This document shows positions 17,914-26,031 of a stretch of 64,000 nt of DNA, one piece after another. The notes under the pieces were generated by a model. The model made no database searches. It was not told where the DNA came from and worked only from the letters and a program-made list of their open reading frames with translations. Origin of the DNA: Natronorubrum thiooxidans (GTDB lineage Archaea; Halobacteriota; Halobacteria; Halobacteriales; Natrialbaceae); the NCBI RefSeq assembly GCF_900156475.1, contig NZ_FTNR01000001.1, positions 62,001 through 126,000 on the forward strand. Direction: 5' to 3'. Positions within the stretch are counted from its first letter, which is position 1. Each line of letters begins with the position of its first letter. Both the position numbers and the translations under genes were made by a program.

Positions 17914-18381
17914 TCACGCTCCTCGATCTCGCGCGACGTAGACCGTCTTCCCAACGGTTGCGTGGACCGTTCCCGCCGCGTCGACGAGCTCGACAGTGTA
18001 GTGGCGGTCGATCGACTCCGTCCCTTCGGTTGCGAGTTCGGCTCGAATCGACTCGAGTTCTGCGTCAGACAGCCGAAAGCTGGCGTACAGCGTCTCTCGA
18101 GCGGGCTTTTTGAATCGAACCTCGGCTTCCTTGTCCCAGACGACGTACTCCTCGCCAAGCGTTTTCAGGAGCATCATCATATAAAAGGGGTCGACGGCTG
18201 CATAGATGCTCCCGCCGAAGATCGTCCCGACGTAGTTGCGTGTCCGCCAGGAATGTGGGAGCGTAATACGAATCTCCTGCCAATCGGGGGCGACGTACGT
18301 GACCCGGCCGCCGGTCCCGCGGTAGGCCGGAAACAGGTTGAAGCCAAGTCGGTAGAGGCGAGCTTTCAGGGAATCGAACAT
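17914..18381 (-). CDS. Hotdog-fold protein (DUF4442 / thioesterase-like)
   Basis: A 155-residue hotdog-fold protein. The pattern SWRTRNYVGTIFGGSIYAAVDPFYMMML (in pieces, around residues 55-82) is the helix plus GG-S/A motif of DUF4442 and PaaI-like thioesterases, but no clear catalytic Asp or Glu is positioned as in PaaI. Its role in acyl-CoA handling is inference. The open frame extends to 18465, but the family start is MFDSLKARLYRLG. Confidence 0.75.
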   Translation of the reverse strand: MFDSLKARLYRLGFNLFPAYRGTGGRVTYVAPDWQEIRITLPHSWRTRNYVGTIFGGSIYAAVDPFYMMMLLKTLGEEYVVWDKEAEVRFKKPARETLYASFRLSDAELESIRAELATEGTESIDRHYTVELVDAAGTVHATVGKTVYVARDRGA

Positions 18382-18502
18382 GCGCTCGACTCGAGTGGCC
18401 GTCCGGAAAGCTATTTGTGAACGAGTATCCCATTTCCCGCCGTTGTCTCGCTGTCCGCGGCTCACTCGCGCAGAGGGCGTCCACTCGTGTCAGGAGAGCA
18501 CC

Positions 18503-18510
18503 TTTTTTAT
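18503..18510 (+). promoter_or_regulatory. Box A of the alpha/beta-hydrolase gene
   Basis: ttttttat lies 24-31 bases before the ATG at 18534. It selects that start over the longer open frame beginning at 18417. Confidence 0.6.
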
Positions 18511-18533
18511 CCGTTCCGGGCGAACGAAATCGT

Positions 18534-19271
18534 ATGCGACACCGAATCTTCGGCGAGGACGGCGACACAGACCTCGTGTTCGTCATGGGCTGGGGCAACC
18601 GCTGGACCCACGAGAACGTCAGCTGGCTCATCGGAAAGCTGACCGACGCCGGCTACCGCGTCCACGCCTTCGAACTTCCGACGAACATCGACGATTTCAA
18701 AGCCGACTGGCTCGAGCCGATCGCCGAGTACGTCCTCGAACTCGAGGAGTACCAGCTGCTGGGCCACAGCGCAGGTGCACTCGTCGGTCAGGCCCTCGAT
18801 GGTGCGGACAATCACGTCTACCTAAGCCCGTGGTGGGGGTATAGCGAGGCGTATCCGGAACCACTGCTGGATGTGGTAGCAAAACTGCCGACGACGTTCC
18901 CCTGTCTGCCGATCGGCGAGATGGACCGCGAAGCCCTCGGCGAGAAGGCGACCGATCACCAGCTCGCGACGCTGCCGCGATGGGTGTCGCCGGCGTTCGT
19001 CCGGGAGACCCGTCGGGCGCAGGCAGAGTTGCTGACGATCGACCACGACGCGATCGTCTTCTGTTCGCTGCGCGATCCCGTGGTCAGTCTCGCTCCGATC
19101 GGCGAACGGGTTCCCGCCGACCACGTGGTCCTCTACGACGGCGGCCACGAACTGTTCTCCGCTGTGAGCCGCGACCGCCACATCGACACGCTGCTTGCTG
19201 CCCTCGAGGACGGGGCCGACGCCCTCGAGGAAGACCCGAAAGCGGACGAAGAAGAGCCAGTCTCAGCCTGA
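18534..19271 (+). CDS. Alpha/beta-hydrolase
   Basis: A 245-residue alpha/beta-hydrolase fold protein. It has an oxyanion loop near VFVMGWGNRWTHEN, a nucleophile elbow LLGHSAGALVG (Ser near residue 79), an acidic residue in FCSLRDPVVS, and the catalytic His in YDGGHELF. The C-terminus is an acidic tail (EEDPKADEEEPVSA). It could be an esterase or a lipid hydrolase, and no substrate can be assigned. Confidence 0.8.
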   Translation: MRHRIFGEDGDTDLVFVMGWGNRWTHENVSWLIGKLTDAGYRVHAFELPTNIDDFKADWLEPIAEYVLELEEYQLLGHSAGALVGQALDGADNHVYLSPWWGYSEAYPEPLLDVVAKLPTTFPCLPIGEMDREALGEKATDHQLATLPRWVSPAFVRETRRAQAELLTIDHDAIVFCSLRDPVVSLAPIGERVPADHVVLYDGGHELFSAVSRDRHIDTLLAALEDGADALEEDPKADEEEPVSA

Positions 19272-19390
19272 CCGATTCGGCCGTCGTCTCCTCGAGCGGC
19301 GAGTTCGACACTGTCGCCCTCGAAACGCCACCGACGTGACTCGACGAAGAGACGAAACGGACATACGCGTTCGTCGGTAACCTGACGCCG

Positions 19391-20350
19391 ATGGACTGTA
19401 ACCGGTGTGACGAAGAGGCGGTCATGCACGCCGCCTACTCCGGGGCGCATCTCTGTGCGGATCACTTCCGCGAATCGGTCGAAAAACGGGTGCGCCGCCG
19501 CGTGCGTCGGGACGACCTCGTCCCACACGACGCGACGCCAGAGAACCCACAGACGTGGGTGATCGGCCTTTCGGGGGGTAAAGACAGCGTCGTCCTCACG
19601 CAGATTCTTCACGACACCTTTGCGAAAGATCCTCGCATCGAACTCGTCGGCCTGACGATCCACGAGGGCATCGAGGGCTACCGGGACAAGAGCCTCGAGG
19701 CCTGCATCGACCTCACCGACGACCTCGAGATCCGCCACGAAGTCGTCAGCTACGAGGAGGAGTTCGGCGTTCGAATGGACGACGTCGTCGAGGACGACCC
19801 CGAAAACATGGCCGCCTGTGCCTACTGTGGCGTCTTCCGGCGGGATCTGCTCTCGACGTACGCCGACGAACTCGAGGCGGATCTCCTGTTGACGGGCCAC
19901 AACTTGGACGACGAGGCTCAGTCAGCGCTGATGAACTTCCTCGAGGGCGACGTCGAACAGATGGCAAAACACTTCGATGCCAGCCTCGGGCCGCTCTCCG
20001 AACGCGACGAGCAGGACGAGTTCGTCCCCCGTGCGAAACCCCTTCGAGACGTCCCCGAAAAGGAAGTCGCCCTCTATGCTCACCTCAACGACCTCCCCGC
20101 CCACATCACGGAGTGTCCGCACTCGAGTGAGGCCTACCGCGGCGAGATCCAACAGCTCCTCTACGGGCTCGAGGAGAATCATCCGGGAACCCGCCACTCC
20201 ATTCTCTCTGGGTACGAAGAACTGGCCAGCATCCTCTCCGACGAGTTCAGCGGCGATGACGGCGCTGACTTACAGGACTGTGCCGAATGCGGGTCGACGA
20301 CGACCCGCGAAATCTGTCGGAAGTGTTCGTTACTCGAGTCACTCGTCTGA
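19391..20350 (+). CDS. ncsA: tRNA 2-thiouridine synthase NcsA/CTU1
   Basis: A 319-residue PP-loop ATPase of the TtcA/CTU1 group that 2-thiolates wobble uridine in Lys, Glu and Gln tRNAs using the ubiquitin-like SAMP2 pathway in haloarchaea. It has an N-terminal zinc site (CNRC, then C22), the PP-loop SGGKDS (residues 61-66), the catalytic CAYC pair near residue 142, LLTGHNLDDEAQ and a C-terminal zinc ribbon (CAEC...CRKC). The ATG at 19391 begins the zinc site. Confidence 0.92.
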   Translation: MDCNRCDEEAVMHAAYSGAHLCADHFRESVEKRVRRRVRRDDLVPHDATPENPQTWVIGLSGGKDSVVLTQILHDTFAKDPRIELVGLTIHEGIEGYRDKSLEACIDLTDDLEIRHEVVSYEEEFGVRMDDVVEDDPENMAACAYCGVFRRDLLSTYADELEADLLLTGHNLDDEAQSALMNFLEGDVEQMAKHFDASLGPLSERDEQDEFVPRAKPLRDVPEKEVALYAHLNDLPAHITECPHSSEAYRGEIQQLLYGLEENHPGTRHSILSGYEELASILSDEFSGDDGADLQDCAECGSTTTREICRKCSLLESLV

Positions 20351-20604
20351 GTCCCACTGGAGAGCCGTCTTACGGTGGCGTTCCACGGAATTTTCGCTCG
20401 CATCCTCGAGGCGAAAAGCCGATTTTGTGTCTGTATACGGCTGTAAACAGGCGTCTTGTCGGCCACAAAGACGGAAACGTGATTGGTCTCACAGCAAACC
20501 GTCTGTCTGACTCCCCGGCTCTGGAGAGAACTGTCGTGACTCTCGGTCGCTATTGGTCAGGAAACGAGAACGGCAAAAACGGGCCGTCTCGGTAGCAACA
20601 CGGT

Positions 20605-20867
20605 GTGCCGCGTGCGGCGGGTGGTGTGTCAAGTGCCGCGTGCGGCGGGTGGTGTGTCAAGTGCCGCGTGCGGCGGGTGGTGTGCCAAGTGCCGCGTGCG
20701 GCGGGTGGTGTGTCAAGTACCGCGTGCGGCGGGTGGTGTGTCAAGTACCGCGTGCGGCGGGTGGTGTGTCAAGTACCGTGTGCGGCAGGTGGTGTGTCAA
20801 GTACCGTGTGCGGCAGGTGGTGTGTCAAGTACCGTGTGCGGCAGGTGGTGTGTCAAGTACCGTGTGC
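20605..20867. repeat. 28-bp minisatellite, nine full units plus a partial one
   Basis: Head-to-tail tandem repeats without spacers at 20605, 20633, 20661, 20689, 20717, 20745, 20773, 20801 and 20829, then an 11-base partial unit. Each unit holds the mini-palindrome CCGC-GT-GCGG and ends in GTGTGTCAA. Units 1-4 begin GTGCCGCG (unit 3 has one further change), 5-6 begin GTACCGCG, and 7-9 begin GTACCGTG and have GGCAGG for GGCGGG. The array ends three bases from the ftsZ2 stop. Because 28 is not a multiple of three, it opens spurious frames on both strands. Confidence 0.97.
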
Positions 20868-20870
20868 CGA

Positions 20871-22058
20871 TTACCGGATCACGTCGACGCCGTTCTGTTT
20901 CTCGAGTTCCTCGCGGCCGCCATCGCTGTGGGCGCCGACGTTGGAACCGCCGTCTTCGATGTGATTGCTCGCGTCGAAGTCGGTGTTTTTCACGCCCTCG
21001 ATGCTCTGCCGGGACTTGTCGGCCTGCTTCTGGGTCGTCGGACCGAGCACCTGTGCGCTCTGGACGCCGGTCATGATCGCCATGACTCGCACTTTGCCCT
21101 TGTAGTTGTCCTGGATGCGGGCCCCCCAGATGACGTTCGCCGAGGCCTCGAGGCGCTCGGTGATGTTGTCGGCGATGCCCTCGGCCTCTTTGAGGGTGAG
21201 GTCGGGACCGCCAGTGATGTGAACGAGGCCACCCGAGGCACCGCGGTAGTCGACGTCCAACAGCGGGTGGTTCATCGCGTCTTTGACGACCTCGTCGGTC
21301 TTGTTCTTGTCCTGGGTCTCACCGACCAGCATGACGGCGACGCCACCCTGGTTCATGATGGTGGACATGTCCGCGTAGTCTAAGTTGATCAACGAGGGCT
21401 GGGTGATCGTCTCCGAGATTCCCTTGACCGTCTCGGCGATGATCTGGTCCATCACCGAGAACGCCTTGCCGATCGGGAGGTTCGGGACGTAATCCAGCAG
21501 CCGGTTGTTGTCCAACACGATGATCGAGTCGGCCTGCTCGCGCAACTTCTCGAGGCCTTCCTCGGCTTTCACCGTGCGGGCGCGCTCGACGTTGAACGGT
21601 GTCGAGACCATCCCGACGACGATCGCCCCCTGTTCTTTGGCGATCTCGGAGACGACGGGGGCGGCACCGGTCCCGGTCCCGCCACCCATGCCTGCGGTCA
21701 CGAACACGAGGTCTGCGTCTCCGAGAACCTCCTTGATCGTGCCCTGGGCCATCTCGGTCGCGCGTTCGCCCATCGATGGATCACCGCCAGCGCCGAGCCC
21801 GTTGGTGAGCGATTTGCCGACCAGGATTTTCGTGTCGGCCTCGATCATCTTGAGGTGCTGTTTGTCCGTGTTGATCGCCACGGTATCGGCACCGTCGACG
21901 CCGATGTTGTACAGGCGGTTGATCGTGTTGTTACCCGCACCGCCACAGCCGACGATGACGATCCGTGGATCGCCGAACTCGTCGTCGTCCATGTCGGCGT
22001 CCATCTCTCGGGACTCCTGCTCCGCGTTCTCGAGTGCGTCTTGAACGATATCCTGCAT
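20871..22058 (-). CDS. ftsZ2: Cell-division tubulin FtsZ2
   Basis: A 395-residue FtsZ. It has [13 protein letters not shown] (~33-45), the tubulin signature GGGTGTG (125-131), [10 protein letters not shown], and the T7 loop NLDYADM, so GTP binding and hydrolysis at the polymer interface are expected. The N-terminus [13 protein letters not shown] is that of haloarchaeal FtsZ2, which drives constriction. The frame opens six codons earlier (22076), but 22058 matches the family, lies two bases after the cdrS stop, and is preceded by AAGGTG, a Shine-Dalgarno-like match inside cdrS. It is therefore co-transcribed and probably coupled with cdrS. Confidence 0.97.
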   Translation of the reverse strand: MQDIVQDALENAEQESREMDADMDDDEFGDPRIVIVGCGGAGNNTINRLYNIGVDGADTVAINTDKQHLKMIEADTKILVGKSLTNGLGAGGDPSMGERATEMAQGTIKEVLGDADLVFVTAGMGGGTGTGAAPVVSEIAKEQGAIVVGMVSTPFNVERARTVKAEEGLEKLREQADSIIVLDNNRLLDYVPNLPIGKAFSVMDQIIAETVKGISETITQPSLINLDYADMSTIMNQGGVAVMLVGETQDKNKTDEVVKDAMNHPLLDVDYRGASGGLVHITGGPDLTLKEAEGIADNITERLEASANVIWGARIQDNYKGKVRVMAIMTGVQSAQVLGPTTQKQADKSRQSIEGVKNTDFDASNHIEDGGSNVGAHSDGGREELEKQNGVDVIR

Positions 22059-22060
22059 CG

Positions 22061-22240
22061 TTACACCTTCGCCCACGTTCGTTTGCTGGACTGGTCACTC
22101 GCTCCGTCCTGTTGTTCGTTGACCATTTCACGGACGGCTGACCGGATCGCCTCGCTCCGGTTCGGAAACTCGCCCGAGTCGACCAGTTGTTCGACCTCCT
22201 CGATCTGCTGTTTCGGAATTCGCAGTGTCACACGCTCCAT
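22061..22240 (-). CDS. cdrS: Ribbon-helix-helix regulator CdrS
   Basis: A 59-residue ribbon-helix-helix protein. [20 protein letters not shown] gives the DNA-contacting strand and first helix, and [16 protein letters not shown] the second helix. In Halobacterium and Haloferax the orthologue just upstream of ftsZ2 is CdrS, a regulator of cell division. The start at 22240 is chosen because RHH proteins begin a few residues before the strand. The stop is two bases from the ftsZ2 ATG. The upstream region carries the GTCTTAC cluster described separately. Confidence 0.93.
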   Translation of the reverse strand: MERVTLRIPKQQIEEVEQLVDSGEFPNRSEAIRSAVREMVNEQQDGASDQSSKRTWAKV

Positions 22241-22258
22241 AGTTGTATTCCCTGTAGA

Positions 22259-22430
22259 GTAAGACGGCGGCGCGCCCCTGTCAGACGCGGCATGTCTTAC
22301 ACCGTAACCGCCCGACATCGGACGTTTTTCGGTGTTTGCCGACCGTTGTAAGACAACCGTCTTACGCGACTAAGTGGAAGACTGTCAGAGGCAATAAAAC
22401 TTTCGTCGAATGTGACTTTCTGTGTCTTAC
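22259..22430 (-). promoter_or_regulatory. cdrS-ftsZ2 promoter with five GTCTTAC-type motifs
   Basis: GTCTTAC or its complement GTAAGAC occurs at 22259-22265, 22294-22300, 22348-22354, 22359-22365 and 22424-22430. The third and fourth form a perfect inverted repeat GTAAGAC-N4-GTCTTAC. Two of the copies share the extended TGTCTTACAC. A minus-strand box A (TTTTATT, 22393-22399) lies between the motif at 22424 and the inverted repeat, so transcription would begin near 22370 with a leader of about 130 bases. The layout is that of an operator bracketing a promoter. Confidence 0.75.
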
Positions 22431-22438
22431 ACTGGTCG

Positions 22439-23116
22439 TTATGTATGACTGTCTCGACCGAGCACATCTGCAGCTGGTGTCCGACGACCACAGCCGGGAC
22501 AGAACGACCAGTCGGACCTGATTTCGTCGCCACACTCACAGAACAGCCGTCTCGAGGTTTTTTCGCCACAGTTGGGACAGTACACGTGGTCGTCGTCGAC
22601 GCACTCGCCACACTGGTCACACTGGGTTCGTGTCCCATCGATTGATCTCTGACAGTCGGTGTCTGCGTCGCCCGTGGCTCGGTTTTCCTCGGCTGGCTCC
22701 TGTCTGACAGACTCTTGTTCTTGTCCGCGTCGATGCGGCTGCTCGTCGCGTTGCCGACTTCGGCCTCGAGTCGACCGTGTCGAGTCAGGGTGTTCATCCT
22801 CGAGCGAGACAGTGACGGTGACCGCTCCCGGGGCTGATCGATCCCGGGGCGGCTTCTCCCGGCGTTCAGCCGCCGACTCGAGGCCGAGTTCGTCGAGTCG
22901 ATCCGCGAGCAGTTCGTCGACGCGATCACGAACCAACTCGTCGATCGCCCCCGACTGCCCGGCATCGGGTCGTCGCTCACGGTCCGCGCCTCGAGTCGGT
23001 CCCCCGTCGTCGAGATACGCGCGAAGCGCCTCCCGCATCGCTTCGCTTTTCGAGAGCTCGAGGGTCTCGAGTCGCTCGACGAGGGCATCGTCGGCGCGGA
23101 ACGTGATCTTGCTCAT
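22439..23116 (-). CDS. cdrL: Ribbon-helix-helix / zinc-ribbon regulator CdrL
   Basis: A 225-residue protein with an N-terminal RHH (MSKITFRADDALVERLETLE, then SKSEAMREALRAYL), a long charged and probably disordered linker (~35-160), and a C-terminal pair of zinc ribbons (CDQC, CPNC, CEC, CPGC). The orthologue in Halobacterium is CdrL, which binds the cdrS-ftsZ2 promoter. Here it lies 198 bases upstream of cdrS on the same strand, with its own TATA-like box near 23143 and probably a leaderless mRNA. The divergent neighbour is tRNA-Tyr. Confidence 0.88.
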   Translation of the reverse strand: MSKITFRADDALVERLETLELSKSEAMREALRAYLDDGGPTRGADRERRPDAGQSGAIDELVRDRVDELLADRLDELGLESAAERREKPPRDRSAPGAVTVTVSLEDEHPDSTRSTRGRSRQRDEQPHRRGQEQESVRQEPAEENRATGDADTDCQRSIDGTRTQCDQCGECVDDDHVYCPNCGEKTSRRLFCECGDEIRSDWSFCPGCGRRTPAADVLGRDSHT

Positions 23117-23246
23117 GTGCGAGTTATCCCGATAGTTGACACTCCACCTATATCAATCATTCTTCCATTTCGGGTTGCCGACGGCGTTCCCTGCCGTCGA
23201 AAATAACAACCCTTATGTTATCCAGAGCGGCTACGTTGAAGTGCAA

Positions 23247-23320
23247 CCGCCCTTAGCTCAGACTGGTAGAGCAGTCGACTGTAGATCGACTTGCCCCCCG
23301 TTCAAATCGGGGAGGGCGGA
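23247..23320 (+). tRNA. tRNA-Tyr (GTA anticodon)
   Basis: A 74-base cloverleaf. Acceptor CCGCCCT pairs with AGGGCGG and a single A discriminator follows. The D-arm is GCTC/GAGC, the anticodon arm GTCGA/TCGAC with the GTA anticodon at 23281-23283, and the T-arm CCCCG TTCAAAT CGGGG. The C1-G72 pair is the archaeal tyrosine identity. No intron and no encoded CCA are seen. A TATA-like cttatg lies about 30 bases upstream. Confidence 0.95.
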
Positions 23321-23433
23321 CTGCTTTTCCGCGGACAAATCCGTGAGCAGAAATCCTGTCGATCCCGACACGATTTGAGCGTGTAAGTTGCAGCCCAGAA
23401 CGGCGCTTTGGGCCGCACGCCCGGAACATCTTC

Positions 23434-23458
23434 CTCCGTTCAAATCGGAGAGGGCGGA
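23434..23458 (+). repeat. Duplicated 3' end of tRNA-Tyr (T-arm plus acceptor)
   Basis: CTCCG TTCAAAT CGGAG AGGGCGGA repeats the T-arm and 3' acceptor strand of the tRNA-Tyr located 138 bases upstream. The T-stem differs at two paired positions, so pairing is preserved. No 5' half is present nearby. It looks like an attachment site remnant or a partial tRNA duplication. Confidence 0.85.
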
Positions 23459-23548
23459 CTTTTGTTGCGAACACCGTGAGTAGTCACACGTTCACATGAC
23501 CGTCGAGTGAGGCGAACGTTTTTCTCGTCCCGGTTCGACCCACCCGGT

Positions 23549-23839
23549 ATGAGCGATTTCGACCTCGATCTTCGCGCGGTCGAGGAACACATCGACGAGG
23601 AACTCGAGATCGAAGGCAGTGTCGTCCTCGGCGTCTTGGATGGAACGACGCCGGCCGACGAGTGGCTCGAGGCGATTTCGAAGGGGAACCTGCTCGTCCT
23701 CACCGTCGAGGGCGACGTCAACGAGTTAGCGTCCGGATTCGCCCGCGACGTCAAAGAGTCGGGTGGCAGTCTGATCCACTTCCGGGGCTTTTTGCTCGTC
23801 GCCCCGCCGGGTGTGGATGTCAGTACTGAGCGGTTGTAA
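23549..23839 (+). CDS. Conserved haloarchaeal protein, function unknown
   Basis: A 96-residue acidic protein. The pattern GSVVLGVLDGTTPADEWLEAISKGNLLVLTVEGDVNELA (in pieces, residues ~22-65) gives alternating strands and helices of a small alpha/beta domain, and no catalytic residue is apparent. The start at 23549 is chosen over 23507 because the earlier part lies outside the conserved-looking acidic region. Its last 20 bases overlap the 3' end of the convergent VOC gene. Confidence 0.7.
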   Translation: MSDFDLDLRAVEEHIDEELEIEGSVVLGVLDGTTPADEWLEAISKGNLLVLTVEGDVNELASGFARDVKESGGSLIHFRGFLLVAPPGVDVSTERL

Positions 23840-24512
23840 ACGTCAGGAAGTGTCCGTCTGGGTCGCGAACGACGACCCGCTCGTCCGTGTCGCACTCGAG
23901 CGACTGTACTCGATCACCAATCGCCTCGAGCGCTGCCGCCGGCTCGTCGGTTTCGAACCCGAGGTCGACGTGGACGCCGCCGCGGGCGTCGGCGATCCCA
24001 AGCTGTGGCTCCCAGAGTTCGAGTGCCATCGGGCCGTTCATACGCACGCGCCTGCGACCGTCGCCGATGTCGCCCGTCTCGAACCTGAGGTCGGCGTAGA
24101 ACGACGCCGCGCGCTCGAGAGACTCGACCTCGAGGACGACCTCGAAGAGGCCGTCGATACCCGGTCCCGCGACGTCTTGCTGGCCGAGTTCGACGCAGTT
24201 GCCGTCGGGATCGTACAGATAGAGCGAACTGACGGGGCCGAACTGGGCTTCCTCGAGGTCGTAGTCCTCGCTCAGCCGGTCCCACCAGTCGTCGTACTCC
24301 GAGTGGGGAATCGAGAACGCGTAGTGGGTGTGGAGGCCGCCACGCGGAAAGCTGTTGGGACGCCGAAGAACGAGATCGGTCTCGCCCGCCGTGAACACGA
24401 GTTCGTTCTCCCGTTGCTGCGTGAGCGAGAGCGCCAGCGTCTCCTCGTAAAACGACCGCGCTCGCTCGAGGGACTTGACTTCGAGGGCGAGCCAGGACAG
24501 CCCAGTGAGCAT
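23820..24512 (-). CDS. VOC-family protein (glyoxalase/extradiol-dioxygenase fold)
   Basis: A 230-residue protein of two VOC repeats: SWLALEVKSLERARSFYEETLAL at the start and GLFEVVLEVESLERAASFYADL near residue 122. VOC proteins carry a divalent metal bound by residues from the two halves. The GGLHTHYAFSIP stretch holds the likely His of the first half and GGVHVDLGF of the second. Activities in the family include glyoxalase, dioxygenase and resistance proteins; none can be picked here. The start is the ATG at 24512. Confidence 0.85.
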   Translation of the reverse strand: MLTGLSWLALEVKSLERARSFYEETLALSLTQQRENELVFTAGETDLVLRRPNSFPRGGLHTHYAFSIPHSEYDDWWDRLSEDYDLEEAQFGPVSSLYLYDPDGNCVELGQQDVAGPGIDGLFEVVLEVESLERAASFYADLRFETGDIGDGRRRVRMNGPMALELWEPQLGIADARGGVHVDLGFETDEPAAALEAIGDRVQSLECDTDERVVVRDPDGHFLTFTTAQY

Positions 24513-24625
24513 AGGTGACTCTACTCTCGGGAGGTGCATATGTGCTCTGGCGAGGACGGGATCCGTTCGATCGTGTGCGCCTGTTGGCTACACGTTTATG
24601 CACAGCGCGTTCATACGATTGACAG

Positions 24626-25309
24626 ATGACATTCCGTGTCGACGAGCGTGCGACGGAGTTCCGTGCAATCGACCGCTTCGACGGCGGCGTCGGCTGGATC
24701 GCCCACCCCGACGAACGGATGCAGCGGGCGAGTCATGCCCTCGAGATCGACGGCGAGGTCTGGGTTTTCGATCCCGTCGATGTCGAGGGGATCGACGAGT
24801 TGCTCGCTGAGTTCGGCGACGTCGCCGGTGTCGTCGTGTTGCTCGATCGCCACAAGCGCGACGCTGCGGCGATCGCAAACCGCCACGACGTCCCAGTCTT
24901 TCTGCCCGACTGCTTCGAGGGTGTCACCGAAGAACTCGATGCGCCGGTCGCTCGCTTTTCCGAGACGCTTTCGGATACCGGCCTCGAGGCCCAGACGGTA
25001 GTCGACAACCGGTTCTGGCAGGAGGTCGCCCTCTACAACCCGGCCGATGGGACGCTCCTCGTCCCCGAATCGGTCGGGACGGCGTCGTACTTTCTCGCCG
25101 GGAGCGAACGTCTTGGCGTGCATCCGATGCGTCGACTCCGCCCACCGCGGGCGGAACTGGGGCGCTTTCAGCCCGAGCGGGTGCTCGTCGGCCACGGCCA
25201 CGGCGTCCTGACCGACGCTGGGACGGCACTCGAGGATGCGCTGACGAAATCGGTCCGGCACACGCCACAGCTGTATGCCGGGATGGTCCGCCAGTTCGTC
25301 CCGCTCTAG
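24626..25309 (+). CDS. Metallo-beta-lactamase-like protein with degraded metal motif
   Basis: A 227-residue protein with the layout of an MBL-fold hydrolase: VGWIAHPD, then GEVWVFDPVDVEGIDELL, VAGVVVLLDRHKRDAA, and LVGHGHGVLTD near the end. The first metal motif should read HxHxDH; here it is LDRHKRDAA, leaving only one His. The late GHGHG is intact. It may therefore have lost metal-dependent catalysis or use a different site. A TATA-like gtttatg lies about 28 bases upstream of the ATG. Confidence 0.7.
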   Translation: MTFRVDERATEFRAIDRFDGGVGWIAHPDERMQRASHALEIDGEVWVFDPVDVEGIDELLAEFGDVAGVVVLLDRHKRDAAAIANRHDVPVFLPDCFEGVTEELDAPVARFSETLSDTGLEAQTVVDNRFWQEVALYNPADGTLLVPESVGTASYFLAGSERLGVHPMRRLRPPRAELGRFQPERVLVGHGHGVLTDAGTALEDALTKSVRHTPQLYAGMVRQFVPL

Positions 25310-25376
25310 ATCGCCGTCTCGCGGTGTCACTCGCGTGGCATACAACTAACTACAAGCCGCGCCTAAGACGACCACT

Positions 25377-25796
25377 ATGGTCTACATCACGCGCGCTCTC
25401 GTCGATGTCCTGCTCGATCTGGCCAGCGACGCCGACCCGAACCGCGTTGCGACCGGCGTCTCGGTCACCCTCGCCGACGAACTCGAGGGGGCTGGATCCG
25501 GACTCCCGCCCGACACACCGGTGTTTACGGATTTCTTTCTCCCCGATCCGGGAAACGCCGTCAACGCCGTGTTCGGCGTCAACCTCTCGACACCTGCCCG
25601 GCAGGCCCAGGGTCAGTTCGTCTCCCACCCGGTCCGAGAACTCGAGGTGACCCGGCGAGATGACCTCGCGGAAGTGATCTTCGTGGCCGTCCCACCATGG
25701 GAGCTCGACGAACGGTCGTTCGCTGCGTTTGATCGCCGCGGCACGCGCCAGTCACTCGATGTCATCGACGCTAGCCCGCCCGAGCAGTCACTGTAA
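25377..25796 (+). CDS. Conserved haloarchaeal protein, function unknown
   Basis: A 139-residue protein beginning MVYITRALVDVLLDLASDADP. The central SVTLADELEG and TPVFTDFFLPD, then NAVFGVNLSTPARQAQGQFVSHP, are the recognisable-looking conserved portions. The residues give mixed alpha/beta prediction with no membrane segment. No family is recognised. It lies 67 bases after the MBL-like gene in the same direction and may be in the same transcript. Confidence 0.7.
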   Translation: MVYITRALVDVLLDLASDADPNRVATGVSVTLADELEGAGSGLPPDTPVFTDFFLPDPGNAVNAVFGVNLSTPARQAQGQFVSHPVRELEVTRRDDLAEVIFVAVPPWELDERSFAAFDRRGTRQSLDVIDASPPEQSL

Positions 25797-25821
25797 CCGA
25801 GCGCACAGCAGCGAGCGTGCA

Positions 25822-26031
25822 CTACTCGAGATAGCCGAGGCCGCGAAGCTGTTCGGTGATCTCTTCGAACTCGGCTTCGGTGAGTTCGCCTTCCTTCTGG
25901 TGTTGGATGACGATGCTGCGAAGCAGGAATCGGACGAGGTCACTCGTGCTCTGGAAGCTCGTTCCTTCGATCGTATCATCGACGCGGTCAGCGAGATCCT
26001 TTGGAATCGAAACCGTCGTGTACTCGGTCAT
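25822..26031 (-). CDS. Ribbon-helix-helix DNA-binding protein
   Basis: A 69-residue protein with an N-terminal RHH (TEYTTVSIPKDLADRVDDTI, then SFQSTSDLVRFLLRS), followed by an acidic helix pair (EGELTEAEFEEITEQLRGLG). It is probably a dimeric transcriptional regulator. The long open frame to 26208 is Arg-rich and out of character, so the start MTEYTTVS at 26031 is used. It converges on the 25377 gene and diverges from the 26130 gene. Confidence 0.8.
   Translation of the reverse strand: MTEYTTVSIPKDLADRVDDTIEGTSFQSTSDLVRFLLRSIVIQHQKEGELTEAEFEEITEQLRGLGYLE

Noticed and set aside
20605-20867. CRISPR array
   Set aside because: The repeats are head-to-tail with no unique spacers, and no cas gene lies nearby.
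20553-21383. Cys/Val-rich frames over the 28-bp array, on both strands
   Set aside because: They are periodic translations of the tandem repeat in three frames, without any start signal or family likeness.
23434-23458. A second complete tRNA gene
   Set aside because: Only the T-arm and 3' acceptor strand are present; no CCGCCCT or anticodon arm is found upstream of it.
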